Shown piece after piece: positions 1 to 5,699 of a stretch of DNA of 10,846 nt; position 1 is the stretch's first letter, and each line of letters opens with the position of its first letter. Source of the DNA: Bacillota bacterium (GTDB lineage Bacteria; Bacillota; Clostridia; UBA1381). The notes beneath the pieces were generated by a model. The model did no database searches. It was not told the origin of the DNA and saw nothing but the letters and a program-made list of their open reading frames with translations. The stretch covers positions 1-10,846 of the forward strand of contig JAJPXA010000090.1 of NCBI GenBank assembly GCA_021205715.1, in the 5' to 3' direction. Made by a program: the position numbers and the translations under genes.

Positions 1-7
1 GATTTAG

Positions 8-13
8 TATAAT
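8..13 (+). promoter_or_regulatory. Candidate -10 box (TATAAT) for the MATE gene leader
   Basis: A perfect TATAAT lies at the left edge. The matching -35 would fall outside the window, so only half of the promoter can be seen. A start about 7 bases downstream, near 20, would place the 5' end of the transcript exactly at the foot of the hairpin that begins at 21. The surroundings are AT-rich (TATAATATATAT), so a chance match is possible. Confidence 0.35.
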
Positions 14-20
14 ATATATC

Positions 21-72
21 AAACGTGTGGCATTCAACTGCGTAAATCCAGTATGAATGTCACGCGTTTTTT
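21..72 (+). terminator. Terminator-like leader hairpin followed by six T
   Basis: Bases 21-35 pair with 55-69 in a continuous 15-bp stem containing two G-T wobbles, and A36-T54 extends it. CTG at 38-40 can also pair with CAG at 49-51 inside the loop. T67-T72 form a run of six T, three of which close the base of the stem. This is the shape of an intrinsic terminator. It could end transcription from a gene left of the window. If the TATAAT at 8-13 is a real -10, it would instead be a 5'-leader attenuator of the MATE gene 52 bases downstream. No known riboswitch class was recognised. Confidence 0.6.
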
Positions 73-124
73 GTTGAATTTTAAAATTTTATCGCGCCGA
101 CGGGCGCAAGGAGGAAACAGATAA
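53..124 (+). other. Candidate 23-codon leader ORF overlapping the MATE start codon
   Basis: An ATG at 53 opens a reading frame of 23 codons ending in TAA at 122-124. The last A of that stop is the first A of the MATE ATG (TAATG), the geometry used for translational coupling. The peptide reads MNVTRFLLNFKILSRRRAQG and then GNR; it is basic and has no known homolog that I recognise. Its start lies in the 3' arm of the leader hairpin and has no Shine-Dalgarno sequence in front, which argues against efficient translation. The overlap could be chance. Confidence 0.2.
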
Positions 125-1527
125 TGAAAAATAAAAAAAGCGCGGATAACAGAATGGCGACCGAGCCGGTGGGAAAACTGATGGTGTCGGTCGGCGTGCC
201 GATTGTGCTTTCAATGATGCTTCAGGCGGTTTACAATATCGTCGACAGCGCGTATTTGTCGAATATGCAGGAAGCCGGCGAGGAGGCGCTGACGGCTCTG
301 AGTCTTGCTTTTCCGGTACAGCTTTTTATGGTTGCCATAGCAATCGGCACAGGCGTGGGAACAAACGCGCTCTTATCCAAATCTATGGGCGAAGGCAATA
401 AAAAGAAGGCGAGCCGCGCCGCGGGAAACGCGGTGTTTGTCGCGTTTGTGATATACGCGGTGTTTGTGCTGTTCGGATTGTTCGGCGTGTCCGCTTACGT
501 AAACTCGCAGAACGCGGGCGGCAGTATAGGCGCGGGCGTGCTTACTATGACCGAGGATTATCTGAGAATCTGCTGCTGCATATCATTCGGCATTGTTTTC
601 TTCTCGATTTACGAGAAAATTTTGCAGTCTATGGGACGCTCGCTGTACTCGACAATAGCGCAGGTCGCGGGAGCCGTGGTCAATATAGTTTTGGATCCGA
701 TTTTGATTTACGGCTGGCTCGGATTTCCGCAGATGGGCGTAAAGGGCGCGGCTTATGCCACGGTTATCGGTCAAATTATGTCGGCGGTTTTGGCGTTCGC
801 TTTTCACACGAAATTGAATGTCGAAATAGACAAGAGCATAAAATATTTAAGACCGAGGCTTCGTATCTTAAAGGAAATATTCGCCGTCGGACTGCCGGCG
901 ATTATATCGCAGGCGCTGCTTACGGTTATGACATACGGACTCAATATTATTTTCGGAAAAATTCCGCAGGTCGGCGAGAACACCGTGACGGTTTACGGAT
1001 TATACTGCAAAATTCAGCAGCTTATCACATTTGCCGCGTTCGGAATGAGGGACGTTATCACGCCGATTGTCGCGTTTAACTACGGTATGAAAGACAAAAA
1101 GCGCATTAAGGACGGAATAAAGTACGGTATGCTCTACACATTGGTGCTGATGGCGGCAGGCTTGGCGGCGATTGAGCTTTTGACCGAGCCGCTTATAGGC
1201 TTCTTCGCCCTCTCCGACGTCACTCACACGATATGTGTGCAGTGTATGCGCATCGTGTCGCTCGGTCTTATTTTCGCCGGAGCGAGCATAGCGTTTCAGG
1301 GTATATTCCAGGCGCTTCAGCGCGGAATTGAGTCTATGGTTATCTCGTTCGGCAGACAGGTGATATTCATTCTGCCCGCCGCGTGGATTTTGGCAAAATT
1401 CGTCACAGGCGCGGAAAACGTTTCGATTGTTTGGTGGTCATTCCTTATAGGCGAGGGTCTGACGGCGATATGCGCGGGTCTTATGTATATACCCGTAATG
1501 AAGAAAAAAATAAATGTTTTGGAATAA
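124..1527 (+). CDS. MATE family multidrug/cation antiporter
   Basis: This 467-residue polytopic membrane protein belongs to the MATE family, which exports organic cations, drugs or metabolites in exchange for Na+ or H+. The N-terminal signature 'PIVLSMMLQAVYNIVDSAYLS' region (about residues 25-46) and the 'GTGVGTNALLSKSMGEGN' stretch (about 75-93) are typical of the Firmicute MepA-like/DinF-like branch. Hydrophobic segments recur along the whole length, consistent with 12 membrane helices in two six-helix halves. Length is normal for the family. The ATG is preceded by AAGGAGG at 108-114 with a 9-base spacer. A small GC hairpin (94-98 with 103-107) abuts this ribosome binding site. The gene stands alone between terminators. 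The substrate cannot be told from sequence; a role in metabolite export is as likely as drug resistance. Confidence 0.93.
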   Translation: MKNKKSADNRMATEPVGKLMVSVGVPIVLSMMLQAVYNIVDSAYLSNMQEAGEEALTALSLAFPVQLFMVAIAIGTGVGTNALLSKSMGEGNKKKASRAAGNAVFVAFVIYAVFVLFGLFGVSAYVNSQNAGGSIGAGVLTMTEDYLRICCCISFGIVFFSIYEKILQSMGRSLYSTIAQVAGAVVNIVLDPILIYGWLGFPQMGVKGAAYATVIGQIMSAVLAFAFHTKLNVEIDKSIKYLRPRLRILKEIFAVGLPAIISQALLTVMTYGLNIIFGKIPQVGENTVTVYGLYCKIQQLITFAAFGMRDVITPIVAFNYGMKDKKRIKDGIKYGMLYTLVLMAAGLAAIELLTEPLIGFFALSDVTHTICVQCMRIVSLGLIFAGASIAFQGIFQALQRGIESMVISFGRQVIFILPAAWILAKFVTGAENVSIVWWSFLIGEGLTAICAGLMYIPVMKKKINVLE

Positions 1528-1545
1528 ATTCGAGCCTTAAAATTA

Positions 1546-1578
1546 CCGCCGGCGTCATAAAATGCCGGCGGCTTTTTT
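1546..1578 (+). terminator. Intrinsic terminator after the MATE gene
   Basis: CCGCCGGC at 1546-1553 pairs perfectly with GCCGGCGG at 1564-1571 around a 10-base loop. It is followed by C and six T (1573-1578). It begins 18 bases after the MATE stop codon and separates that gene from the aroF promoter. Confidence 0.9.
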
Positions 1579-1617
1579 GAATAAAACCGCGCCGCGCGGG
1601 CAATATTGCAAAAGGAC

Positions 1618-1646
1618 TTGAAATACGTTTTGTTTTTTGGTATAAT
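1618..1646 (+). promoter_or_regulatory. Sigma-A promoter of aroF with extended -10
   Basis: TTGAAA at 1618-1623 is followed by a 17-base spacer and a perfect TATAAT at 1641-1646. TGG just before the -10 provides the TGn extended -10 element. The predicted start is near 1653, giving a leader of about 35 bases before the aroF ATG. A perfect palindrome, GCAATATTGC, lies at 1600-1609, eight bases upstream of the -35; it may be a protein site or chance. Confidence 0.88.
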
Positions 1647-1687
1647 ACTATAAAATAAGAATTTATTGTCAGAGAAGAGGTATAGCA

Positions 1688-2707
1688 ATGATTATTATTA
1701 TGAAAGACAACGCGTCGGCAAAGGAAATTGTCGCGGTTGAAAAGGTTCTTGAGGAATACGGATTTAAAACTCACCCGATCGAGGGAGAAAAGAAAACGAT
1801 TATCGGCGCCATAGGCGATAAAAGACAGCTCAGTATGAATCAGATACTTTTGATGTCGGGCGTTGAGAATGTCGTCCCGATAATGAAGCCGTACAAGCTG
1901 GCGTCAAAGGAGCTGCAAAAGGAGCAGAGTGTAATCGACGTAGGCTACGGCGTGACGGTCGGCGGAAACAAGCTCGCCGTTTTCGCAGGTCCGTGCGCGA
2001 TTGAAAGTCAAGAGCAGTTCACGACTGTTTCGAGAAGCGTGAAAGAGGCGGGCGCGAATATTTTAAGAGGCGGCGCGTTTAAACCGCGCTCATCGCCGTA
2101 CTCGTTCCAAGGTCTTGAGGGCGAGGGACTTGAAATTATGTACAACAGCGGCAAGGAGCTGGGTATGCCCATATGCACCGAGGTCGTTGACACGCGCGAC
2201 GTTGATTTGGTCGCGAAATACGCGGATATTATGCAGATAGGCGCGAGAAATATGCAGAATTTCAAGCTTCTGCGCGAAGTCGGAAAGACGAACAAGCCCA
2301 TTCTTTTAAAGCGCGGACTCGCAAGCACCATGGAGGAATGGCTGATGGCGGCGGAATATATTATGTCCGAGGGCAACGAGAACGTTATTCTTTGCGAGCG
2401 CGGCATAAGAACCTATGAAACCGCGACAAGAAACACCTTTGACCTCAGCGCGATACCGGTGTCGAAGGAGCTTTCGCATTTGCCGATTATAGCCGACCCG
2501 TCGCACGCGACAGGCTCGTACAAATATGTCGCGCCAATCGCGAAAGGAGCTATAGCCGCGGGCGCGGACGGTCTTATGATCGAGGTTCACAACTGCCCCG
2601 AAAAGGCGGCGTCGGACGGCCCTCAGTCGTTAAAGCCGGAGAAGTTCAACACGCTTATGAAAGAGCTTGACTTAATCGCGAAAGCAGTAGGCAGAGAGCT
2701 GCTGTAA
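1688..2707 (+). CDS. aroF: 3-deoxy-7-phosphoheptulonate synthase, type I-beta (DAHP synthase)
   Basis: The enzyme condenses phosphoenolpyruvate with erythrose 4-phosphate to give DAHP, the committed step of the shikimate pathway. Residues 1 to about 75 match the ferredoxin-like regulatory domain of the Thermotoga maritima-type enzyme, which closes over the barrel when Tyr or Phe binds. Residues about 85-335 form the TIM barrel. Visible motifs are GPCAIES (101-107), KPRSSPYSFQG from K132, IQIGARN, and ADPSHATG. The four expected metal ligands are all present: Cys103, His273, Glu299 and Asp310. Length (339) is normal. The start is supported by AGAGG at 1676-1680 with a 7-base spacer; a second in-frame ATG at 1700 is a less likely alternative. 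pheA follows after 84 bases, so this is probably an aromatic amino acid unit. The family name AroF/AroG varies between species. Confidence 0.96.
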   Translation: MIIIMKDNASAKEIVAVEKVLEEYGFKTHPIEGEKKTIIGAIGDKRQLSMNQILLMSGVENVVPIMKPYKLASKELQKEQSVIDVGYGVTVGGNKLAVFAGPCAIESQEQFTTVSRSVKEAGANILRGGAFKPRSSPYSFQGLEGEGLEIMYNSGKELGMPICTEVVDTRDVDLVAKYADIMQIGARNMQNFKLLREVGKTNKPILLKRGLASTMEEWLMAAEYIMSEGNENVILCERGIRTYETATRNTFDLSAIPVSKELSHLPIIADPSHATGSYKYVAPIAKGAIAAGADGLMIEVHNCPEKAASDGPQSLKPEKFNTLMKELDLIAKAVGRELL

Positions 2708-2724
2708 TTTGAAATTATATAGGC

Positions 2725-2766
2725 GTCAAAAATTAAGCCGCTCCGAGGAGCCGCTTAATTTTTGAC
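2725..2766 (+). terminator. Long hairpin between aroF and pheA (terminator or attenuator)
   Basis: Bases 2725-2738 pair perfectly with 2753-2766 over 14 bp. After a C-C mismatch (2739/2752) the stem continues for 4 bp to a CGAG tetraloop at 2744-2747. The 5' arm carries AAAAATTAAG and the 3' arm CTTAATTTTT, so the U-run is itself paired, as in many two-way Firmicute terminators. It starts 18 bases after the aroF stop and ends 25 bases before the pheA ATG. I see no convincing promoter between it and pheA, so pheA probably depends on read-through, making this a candidate control point rather than a complete stop. Confidence 0.75.
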
Positions 2767-2791
2767 CCGAATCGGAATTAAGAGGTATTAT

Positions 2792-3604
2792 ATGTTAGGA
2801 TATTTGGGGCCTAAGGGGACATTTTCGCATCAGGCGGCTAAAGACTGCGCGAACGGCGAGGAGCTTCGCGAATACCGCACGATAAACGCGGTGATAAAGG
2901 CGGTCGACGGCGGCGAGATTGAGCGCGGCATCGTGCCGATTGAAAATTCAATCGAGGGCGCGATAAACACGACGCTCGATATGCTCGCGTTTGACGTGAA
3001 TTTGTACATAACCGGCGAGTATGTTTTGCATATATCGCAAAATCTTATGATTAAGCGCGGGGCAGATATAAGCGGAATTAAGCTTATCACGTCGCATCCG
3101 CAGCCGATCGGTCAATGCTCGCATATGTTAAACACGGAGTTTAAGGATATAAAAACCGAATATGCCGACTCCACCGCAGCGGCGGCGGAGCGCGTTGCGC
3201 GCTCGGACGGATCTGTCGCCTGCATAGCGTCAAAGGCGTCCGCAGATTTGTACGGATTGGAGATTGCGCGGGCGGACTGCGGCGACGACAAGAGTAATTC
3301 CACGCGCTTTGTGATAGTCGAACGAGAGCCGTCAAAGCTGGTGACGGACGACGACAAGACGTCCATCGCGTTCACGCTCGAAAACAAGCCCGGAAGCCTT
3401 TACAGTGCGCTTGAGCTGTTCTCGGCGTCGAACGTGAATATGACGAAAATTGAGTCGCGCCCGATTAAGACGCACTTGGGGACGTATGTGTTTTTTATTG
3501 ACATCGACGGGAATATCGATAACGCGTCGATATATTTCGCGCTGGACAAGCTGCGGCGCGGGACGGAGTTTTATAAGTTTTTAGGGTCGTATAAGAAGGC
3601 TTGA
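2792..3604 (+). CDS. pheA: Prephenate dehydratase with C-terminal ACT domain
   Basis: The enzyme converts prephenate to phenylpyruvate, the penultimate step of phenylalanine synthesis. The protein starts MLGYLGPKGTFSHQAA, the standard N-terminus of the monofunctional enzyme, and has no chorismate mutase domain. The bilobed catalytic domain covers about residues 1-180, with IVPIENSIEG and the conserved Thr171-Arg172-Phe173 motif. The ACT domain spans about 190-265, with G201-S-L-Y (the GALV-type motif) and E221-S-R-P, both tied to phenylalanine binding and feedback inhibition in this family. At 270 residues it is normal in length. The ATG at 2792 is preceded by AGAGG with a 6-base spacer. An in-frame TTG at 2762 would lie within the upstream hairpin and extend past the conserved N-terminus, so it is rejected. 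It is likely read from the aroF promoter. Confidence 0.96.
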   Translation: MLGYLGPKGTFSHQAAKDCANGEELREYRTINAVIKAVDGGEIERGIVPIENSIEGAINTTLDMLAFDVNLYITGEYVLHISQNLMIKRGADISGIKLITSHPQPIGQCSHMLNTEFKDIKTEYADSTAAAAERVARSDGSVACIASKASADLYGLEIARADCGDDKSNSTRFVIVEREPSKLVTDDDKTSIAFTLENKPGSLYSALELFSASNVNMTKIESRPIKTHLGTYVFFIDIDGNIDNASIYFALDKLRRGTEFYKFLGSYKKA

Positions 3605-3624
3605 CGGATATTTGTTTTTAATTT

Positions 3625-3653
3625 AAAAACCACCGCTGCGCGGTGGTTTTTTT
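3625..3653. terminator. Two-way terminator between pheA (+) and the DUF378 gene (-)
   Basis: AAAAACCACCGC at 3625-3636 pairs with GCGGTGGTTTTT at 3640-3651 around a TGC loop. Seven T (3647-3653) follow on the plus strand and five T on the minus strand. It lies 20 bases after the pheA stop and 46 bases after the end of the convergent DUF378 gene, so it can serve both. Confidence 0.9.
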
Positions 3654-3699
3654 CTTATACGGCGGGTTTGGGGCGCCGCTTTTTTGCTGCGGTTTGGTT

Positions 3700-3915
3700 T
3701 CAGTGCGCTTCGCTGTGTTTGGGGACCTTGTCCTTGAAAAGGATGTTTATCGACCACAAGCCGGCTATGCCCACTATCACAAAAATTATTCTTGACACGA
3801 CCGAAAGCTGACCGCCGAAAAGCGTGCCGACAAGGTCAAAGCCGAACAATCCTATAAGCAGCCAGTTCAGCGCGCCTATTATCGTGATTATCAATGCGGT
3901 GTTATTCAATGCCAT
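3700..3915 (-). CDS. DUF378 family small membrane protein
   Basis: This small hydrophobic protein of about 70 residues carries the DUF378 signature: IIGALNWLLIGLFGFDLV near the N-terminus and a C-terminal segment ending GLWSINILF. Two membrane helices are apparent, at about residues 6-27 and 37-58, followed by a short polar tail. Bacillus YuzA belongs to the same family; the function is unknown. The start is uncertain. AAGGAG at 3923-3918 overlaps an in-frame GTG (3918) and lies only 2 bases from the ATG (3915) used here. An in-frame TTG at 3909 has an ideal 8-base spacing and would give MNNTALIITIIG. The ATG is kept because relatives usually carry a few residues before this point. It is divergent from the DUF4830 gene, and no clear promoter is visible for it. 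Confidence 0.85.
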   Translation of the reverse strand: MALNNTALIITIIGALNWLLIGLFGFDLVGTLFGGQLSVVSRIIFVIVGIAGLWSINILFKDKVPKHSEAH

Positions 3916-3976
3916 CACTCCTTGCGTTAAATTTTTACTGATTGTAGTTTAGTCCGTTTTTCGGGTTTTAAACAGG

Positions 3977-4005
3977 TAATATTTGTATTAAAAGGGGCAT
4001 ATTGT
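3977..4005 (+). promoter_or_regulatory. Candidate sigma-E (mother-cell) promoter
   Basis: TAATATT at 3977-3983 fits the Bacillus sigma-E -35 pattern (G/T, A/C, then ATATT). Fourteen bases later CATATTGT at 3998-4005 partly fits the -10 pattern CATACAnT, with mismatches at the fifth and sixth positions. CATATTGTA also fits the sigma-K -10 form CATAnnnTA. Spacing and position ahead of the DUF4830-spmA-spmB group are consistent with sporulation control; spmAB is a sigma-E target in B. subtilis. Against it, the predicted start (about 4011-4013) falls at the ribosome binding site, leaving a very short leader. Confidence 0.35.
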
Positions 4006-4015
4006 AAACGGGGTG

Positions 4016-4447
4016 ATGAGTTTGAAACACAAAAAGGCTTTATATATCGTTTCCGCCGCAGCGGTTGCCGTTTCGGCGGTGATTTTCGCGTTGTTCTCGG
4101 ACGGCGGCGTGAACGGCGCGAATGTGAGATTTTTGGGCAGCTTGGGCATAGAGGTTCAAAAAAAGCCTGTCGAAGTCGTCGATATACGTATTCCCGAGCC
4201 GTTTGATTTGGTTTACGAAAGCTACAACGATCTGCAAATCGAGGGCGGCTTCGATCTGCGCCCGTACGCGGGGATGAGCGGCACGAGGTACACGTATATC
4301 GTCACGAATTTTCCCGAGGATGTCGGCGAGGAGGTGCGCGCGAACGTTATATGCGTCGGCAGAAAGCAGGTCGGCGGGGATGTTATGACCGTGTCGCTCG
4401 GAGGGTTTATGCTTCCGCTTAATTTTATGCCGGAGTATGAGCGGTAA
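4016..4447 (+). CDS. Probable DUF4830 domain protein, membrane-anchored
   Basis: The protein has about 143 residues: a basic N-terminus (KHKK), one hydrophobic segment (about residues 8-27) that could be an uncleaved anchor, and an exported soluble domain. The domain begins VRFLGSLGIEV and continues VDIRIPEPFDLVYESYNDLQ, FDLRPYAG and TRYTYIVTNFP to GGDVMTVSLGGFM. This pattern of a 'FL..G..V' opening, a 'Y..YN..Q...GFDL..Y.G' middle and an 'RYTY.V.N.P' strand resembles the DUF4830 family as I recall it; the function is unknown. No catalytic residues are recognisable. The start is uncertain: GGGGTGAT at 4010-4017, a good anti-16S match, overlaps GTG 4013 and ATG 4016, while TTG 4022 sits 8 bases after GGGG. 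It precedes spmA by 96 bases on the same strand, and a sigma-E-like promoter lies just upstream, suggesting but not proving a sporulation link. Confidence 0.75.
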   Translation: MSLKHKKALYIVSAAAVAVSAVIFALFSDGGVNGANVRFLGSLGIEVQKKPVEVVDIRIPEPFDLVYESYNDLQIEGGFDLRPYAGMSGTRYTYIVTNFPEDVGEEVRANVICVGRKQVGGDVMTVSLGGFMLPLNFMPEYER

Positions 4448-4473
4448 ATCGGGCGCGGCGCGTTTTTATTTCA

Positions 4474-4490
4474 GGCTTGCGAAACAAGCC
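4474..4490 (+). other. Small hairpin between the DUF4830 gene and spmA
   Basis: GGCTTG at 4474-4479 pairs with CAAGCC at 4485-4490 around CGAAA. No T-run follows, so it is not an intrinsic terminator. Transcription could therefore run from the DUF4830 gene into spmA. I see no convincing promoter for spmA alone in this 96-base gap. Confidence 0.4.
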
Positions 4491-4543
4491 GAAGCGGCGG
4501 CGTTTACCGCGTGCTGTTCCGACAATTTGCGAGGAGGGGTTGT

Positions 4544-5125
4544 ATGAATTATATTTGGTGCGCAATGGTTTTGGTTTCGTTTGTCTGTGCCGCGGCAAAC
4601 GGGACGGTAAACGAAACGGCGGCGGCGATAGCGGAGGGTGCGGCGGCGGCGATAGAAACGGTGCTTTCGTTTGCGGGGATAATGTGCTTTTGGTGCGGCA
4701 TTATGCGCGTCGCGGAGGATGCCGGCGCGGTCGCGGCACTGCAAAAAATCATAAGTCCGGTCACGAAATTTCTGTTCCCGCGCGCGAATGACGAGGCGCG
4801 CCGATACATATCCTTGAACGTCACCGCGAACGTTTTGGGTTTGGGCAACGCGGCGACGCCTGCGGGCATACGCGCTATGGAGGCGCTTGACAAAACCAAC
4901 GCGGAGCCGTCGAAACCGTCGTATGAAATGTGTATGTTTTTGGTCTTGAACACGACCTCGTTCCAGCTCGTTCCGACTACGATAATGTCGCTTCGCGCCG
5001 CGGCGGGCGGCGACGCGGCGGCGGTTATCGCGCCCGTTTGGATAACCTCCGCGGTATCCGTCGCGGCGGCGGTTACGGCGGTCAAATTGTTCTGTAAAAA
5101 CGGCGGCGCACGAAGCAAGCTATGA
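4544..5125 (+). CDS. spmA: Spore maturation protein A
   Basis: SpmA is a membrane protein that, together with SpmB, is needed for full dehydration of the spore core and hence heat resistance in Bacillus and Clostridium. The 193-residue sequence opens MNYIWCAMVLVSFVCAAANG and holds several hydrophobic helices of the nucleoside-transporter 'gate' type. The family hallmark GNAATPAGIRAM is at residues 101-112, preceded by NVTANVLGLG, and the 'LNTTSFQLVPTTI' segment is also typical. Length agrees with the family (about 195). The ATG at 4544 has AGGAGG at 4532-4537; an in-frame upstream ATG at 4511 would place this strong site inside the gene and is rejected. The stop overlaps the spmB start by 4 bases (ATGA), indicating translational coupling. 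The usual neighbour dacB is not present here. Confidence 0.95.
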   Translation: MNYIWCAMVLVSFVCAAANGTVNETAAAIAEGAAAAIETVLSFAGIMCFWCGIMRVAEDAGAVAALQKIISPVTKFLFPRANDEARRYISLNVTANVLGLGNAATPAGIRAMEALDKTNAEPSKPSYEMCMFLVLNTTSFQLVPTTIMSLRAAAGGDAAAVIAPVWITSAVSVAAAVTAVKLFCKNGGARSKL

Positions 5126-5625
5126 AATATATTATGCCCGCCTTAATATGCGCCGTCCTGCTCCTCGCGCTCTCCCGCAAAAAGCCCGCCTATGAGCTGT
5201 TTATCGAGGGGGCGGCGGACGGACTTAAAATGCTGAAATCCGTTTTGCCGCCGATGATTGCGATAATGTCGTCGGTGTATATGGCGCGCGCGTCGGGCGC
5301 GTTTGATTTGCTTGTCGGATTTGTTTCGCGCTTTACCGATAAAATCGGAATGAGCGGCGAGCTTATCCCGCTCGCCTTGATACGTCCACTTTCGGGGAGC
5401 GGGTCGATGGGAATATTTACCGATATTTTAAACCGATGCGGCGCGGACAGCGCGGTAGGCAAAGCCGCGTCGGTTATGTACGGCTCGACCGAAACCACGT
5501 TTTACTGTCTGTGCGTGTATTTTTCGCGCACGCGTGTTAAAAACACGCTTAAAGCCGTGCCTTACGCGGTGTTCGGCGATATTGTGAGCGTCGTGTGCGC
5601 GGTTTTGATTACCTCGTTGTTTTAA
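5122..5625 (+). CDS. spmB: Spore maturation protein B
   Basis: SpmB is the partner of SpmA in spore core dehydration and acts in the sporulating cell's membranes. The 167-residue protein has an N-terminal membrane helix, an amphipathic 'FIEGAADGLKMLKSVLPPMIAI' region, and the family motifs RPLSGSGSMGI (residues 88-98), TDILNRCGADS (100-110) and ASVMYGSTETTFY (116-128). A hydrophobic segment lies at the C-terminus. It is about ten residues shorter than the B. subtilis protein, with the signature core complete. It overlaps spmA by 4 bases and has no separate promoter. No T-rich terminator follows. The next hairpin (5630-5650) lacks a T-run and is better explained as an operator of metE, so transcription may continue toward metE. 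Confidence 0.95.
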   Translation: MKYIMPALICAVLLLALSRKKPAYELFIEGAADGLKMLKSVLPPMIAIMSSVYMARASGAFDLLVGFVSRFTDKIGMSGELIPLALIRPLSGSGSMGIFTDILNRCGADSAVGKAASVMYGSTETTFYCLCVYFSRTRVKNTLKAVPYAVFGDIVSVVCAVLITSLF

Positions 5626-5631
5626 ATGAGC

Positions 5632-5648
5632 TATAGGAAAAATCTATA
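5632..5648. promoter_or_regulatory. Candidate MetR/MtaR-type LysR operator upstream of metE
   Basis: TATAG-N7-CTATA forms a 17-bp dyad, 5632-5648; one further base pair on each side completes GCTATAG/CTATAGC (5630-5650). It contains the LysR-type T-N11-A core (T5634, A5646). From memory, the streptococcal Met-box bound by MetR/MtaR is TATAGTTTNAAACTATA, with the same outer half-sites and overall length; here the inner seven bases differ. It sits 22 bp upstream of the metE -35, where a LysR activator would bind, and has no T-run, which argues against a terminator. Confidence 0.5.
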
Positions 5649-5670
5649 GCACGGGATAAAAAAAGCGTAT

Positions 5671-5699
5671 TTGACGAATACCTACTCATATGGTAGAAT
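5671..5699 (+). promoter_or_regulatory. Sigma-A promoter of metEF with extended -10
   Basis: TTGACG at 5671-5676, a 17-base spacer and TAGAAT at 5694-5699, with TGG directly before the -10 giving a TGn element. The predicted start is near 5706, leaving about 35 bases of leader, too short for a SAM riboswitch or T-box. An imperfect inverted repeat, CTAC/GTAG, spans 5682-5696 between the two boxes and might be a repressor site. Confidence 0.85.

Noticed and set aside
21..123. A known riboswitch in the MATE leader
   Set aside because: I compared it by eye with guanidine, preQ1, fluoride and similar small classes and found none of their conserved loop sequences.
2762..2791. A longer pheA start at TTG 2762
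   Set aside because: It sits in the 3' arm of the hairpin without a ribosome binding site, and the conserved N-terminus begins at the ATG at 2792.
4477..4791. A 104-codon plus-strand frame overlapping spmA in another frame
   Set aside because: It has no ribosome binding site of its own, its Arg/Gly-rich peptide reflects GC-rich codons read out of frame, and it conflicts with spmA.
4549..5118. A 189-codon minus-strand frame opposite spmA
   Set aside because: It is low-complexity and Ala-rich, mirrors the GCG/GCC-rich spmA codons, and spmA is clearly the real gene.
5630..5650. This hairpin as the terminator of spmAB
   Set aside because: The stem is only 7 bp, AT-rich, and followed by ACGGG rather than a T-run; an operator explains it better.
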